Source: Bacteroidota bacterium (GTDB taxonomy: Bacteria > Bacteroidota > Bacteroidia > Chitinophagales > Saprospiraceae). Taken from it: a DNA stretch of 41,336 bases. The notes below the pieces were generated by a model. It saw only the letters and a list, made by a program, of their open reading frames with translations, did not search any database and was not told where the DNA came from. This document shows positions 40,829-41,336 of this stretch, piece after piece (positions within the stretch are counted from its first letter, which is position 1; each line of letters opens with the position of its first letter). The position numbers and the translations under genes were made by a program. The stretch is taken from assembly GCA_963169325.1 (NCBI GenBank), contig CAUJEY010000014.1:1-41336 (forward strand). Direction: 5' to 3'.

Positions 40829-40876
40829 CAAAGATCGGGTGCGGGGTTGGGTATGTTGACCCCATTTTGATGGGGG
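40829..40876 (-). promoter_or_regulatory. Promoter and operator of the response-regulator gene
   Basis: The -7-like box GATCTTTG (complement of 40829-40836) has one mismatch to TAnnTTTG. ACCCCAT (40859-40865) and ATGGGGG (40870-40876) form the same ACCCCAT-4-ATGGGG pair as at the HYR promoter, also 23 bp from the -7 box. A degenerate third half-site may lie at 40847-40853. Confidence 0.55.
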
Positions 40877-40894
40877 GGGGATAAAATGAAAAGG

Positions 40895-40991
40895 ATTTAA
40901 GATTGTAGATTTCATGATTGTTGATTTTTGATGTGCGTAGAGCGTACCGTGACATCAAAAATCAACAATCATGAAATCTGCAATCTTAAAT
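40895..40991. repeat. Hairpin with 40-bp arms upstream of the response-regulator promoter
   Basis: 40895-40934 (starting ATTTAAGATTGTAGATTTCA) and 40952-40991 are reverse complements with one mismatch and a 17-bp loop. It holds no ORF that looks real. It lies next to the operator of the response-regulator gene and may insulate it from upstream transcription; a dispersed palindromic repeat is the simplest explanation. Confidence 0.6.
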
Positions 40992-41101
40992 CTGCTATGC
41001 CACCAACCCCTAAAGGATAGGGTATTCAAAAGTCCAGAGGCACTACGCTGCCATTTTTTGCTTGTTTTGTTACCGGAGTCTCCCCTAACCCGCGTGTCAT
41101 G

Positions 41102-41208
41102 CTGTAAGCATCTGACCAAGCGTTAACCATGGTTTTTTTGTTAAAAACGGCCAAAAGTGTTTCATTTTAAAGCAAAATAATGGTAATCGCCTGGCCAGAT
41201 GCTTACAG
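41102..41208. repeat. Inverted repeat in the terminal gene-free stretch
   Basis: CTGTAAGCATCTGACCAAGCG (41102-41122) pairs with 41188-41208 at 19 of 21 positions, and the pairing extends weakly inward (TTAACCAT against ATGGTAA). The stretch 40992-41265 otherwise shows no gene on either strand. It could be a small palindromic element. Confidence 0.45.
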
Positions 41209-41265
41209 ACTCTATGTTTGCCTCGTTAGCCGTATTGAGGTTATTTGGGGTTTCGAGAAAAAAAA

Positions 41266-41325
41266 CTTCGAGTGAAGAGTTAATTTTGAAGTGACGAAAC
41301 AACAGTTAACTCATTCAACTCGAAG
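41266..41325. repeat. Inverted repeat at the window edge
   Basis: CTTCGAGTGAAGAGTTAA (41266-41283) and TTAACTCATTCAACTCGAAG (41306-41325) pair with a small internal loop. An ATG follows at 41330, but only two codons remain, so whether this is the leader of a gene or the end of an insertion sequence cannot be decided here. Confidence 0.4.
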
Positions 41326-41336
41326 TAAAATGATCA

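Noticed and set aside
40790-40958. Longer N-terminus for the response regulator
   Set aside because: The extension would be translated from the operator and a hairpin. The receiver domain naturally starts at METIRIAIIED.
41134-41169. Short minus-strand frame starting MKHFWPFL between the repeat arms
   Set aside because: It is only 22 codons long (to about 41101) and lies across an inverted repeat; nothing supports translation.
1-41336. tRNA, rRNA or riboswitch genes
   Set aside because: I saw no GGTTCRANNCC-type T arm in a cloverleaf context, no rRNA-conserved stretch and no known riboswitch core; a model-based scan would be needed to exclude them.

Overview
The window is from a Bacteroidota genome, most likely a Saprospiria/Chitinophagia-type bacterium (the order is a guess). 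Five large secreted proteins end in a type A C-terminal sorting domain of the type IX secretion system (T9SS). Their architectures (DUF4397 arrays, 'GloVer' repeats, HYR/Ig-like arrays, a glycine-rich head) are typical of the phylum. Several genes have the Bacteroidota -7 box TAnnTTTG, and Shine-Dalgarno sequences are mostly absent.

Layout. (1) 1-5910, GC-rich and minus strand: a partial membrane-anchored protein, a 1604-aa seven-unit DUF4397 adhesin-like protein with its terminator, and a gene-free stretch holding two inverted-repeat elements. (2) 5911-12000, AT-rich and plus strand: a tyrosine recombinase cut off before its catalytic domain, then a run of small unrelated gene units (SUKH/SMI1-like; hypothetical; propeller lipoprotein; AraC remnant + VOC + TfoX_C; HExxH protease). 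Consecutive units are separated by palindromes and bounded by matched inverted core sites, as in integron gene cassettes. One palindrome contains a deleted group II intron. (3) 12117-22069: T9SS cargo (an SGNH/SASA esterase and a 13-repeat GloVer protein) around a VIT/vWA protein with a possible caspase-like tail, plus gene fragments at the junctions. (4) 22100-28904: more accessory genes (PhyH-like dioxygenase, frameshifted DUF6624 lipoprotein, YiiX-like amidase, DUF1801, T9SS protein, Crp/Fnr regulator with ArsM), two more group II intron remnants and a 157-bp palindromic MITE-like element. (5) 28928-35351, minus strand: a secreted hypothetical whose segment is duplicated on the far side of an Rpn-type nuclease, an M43 metalloprotease lipoprotein with an envelope partner, and a nucleotidyltransferase + DUF262 pair. 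That pair is flanked by a perfect 9-bp inverted core site and followed by an element with textbook attC layout. (6) 35701-41336: a 1452-aa glycine-rich/HYR T9SS protein containing an in-frame palindromic repeat insertion, a NarL/LuxR response regulator, and gene-free DNA with inverted repeats. The regulator and the HYR gene share an ACCCCAT-4-ATGGGG site at the same distance from their -7 boxes, which suggests direct control and autoregulation.

The most notable feature is the cassette logic. At least six units carry GTTnnnnn/nnnnnAAC core sites that match each other across the unit, with stem-loop elements in between and intron remnants at equivalent positions inside two of those elements. 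No complete integron integrase is present, so this resembles a CALIN (cluster of attC sites lacking an integrase) in Bacteroidota. The nucleotidyltransferase-DUF262 unit is a candidate uncharacterised defence cassette.
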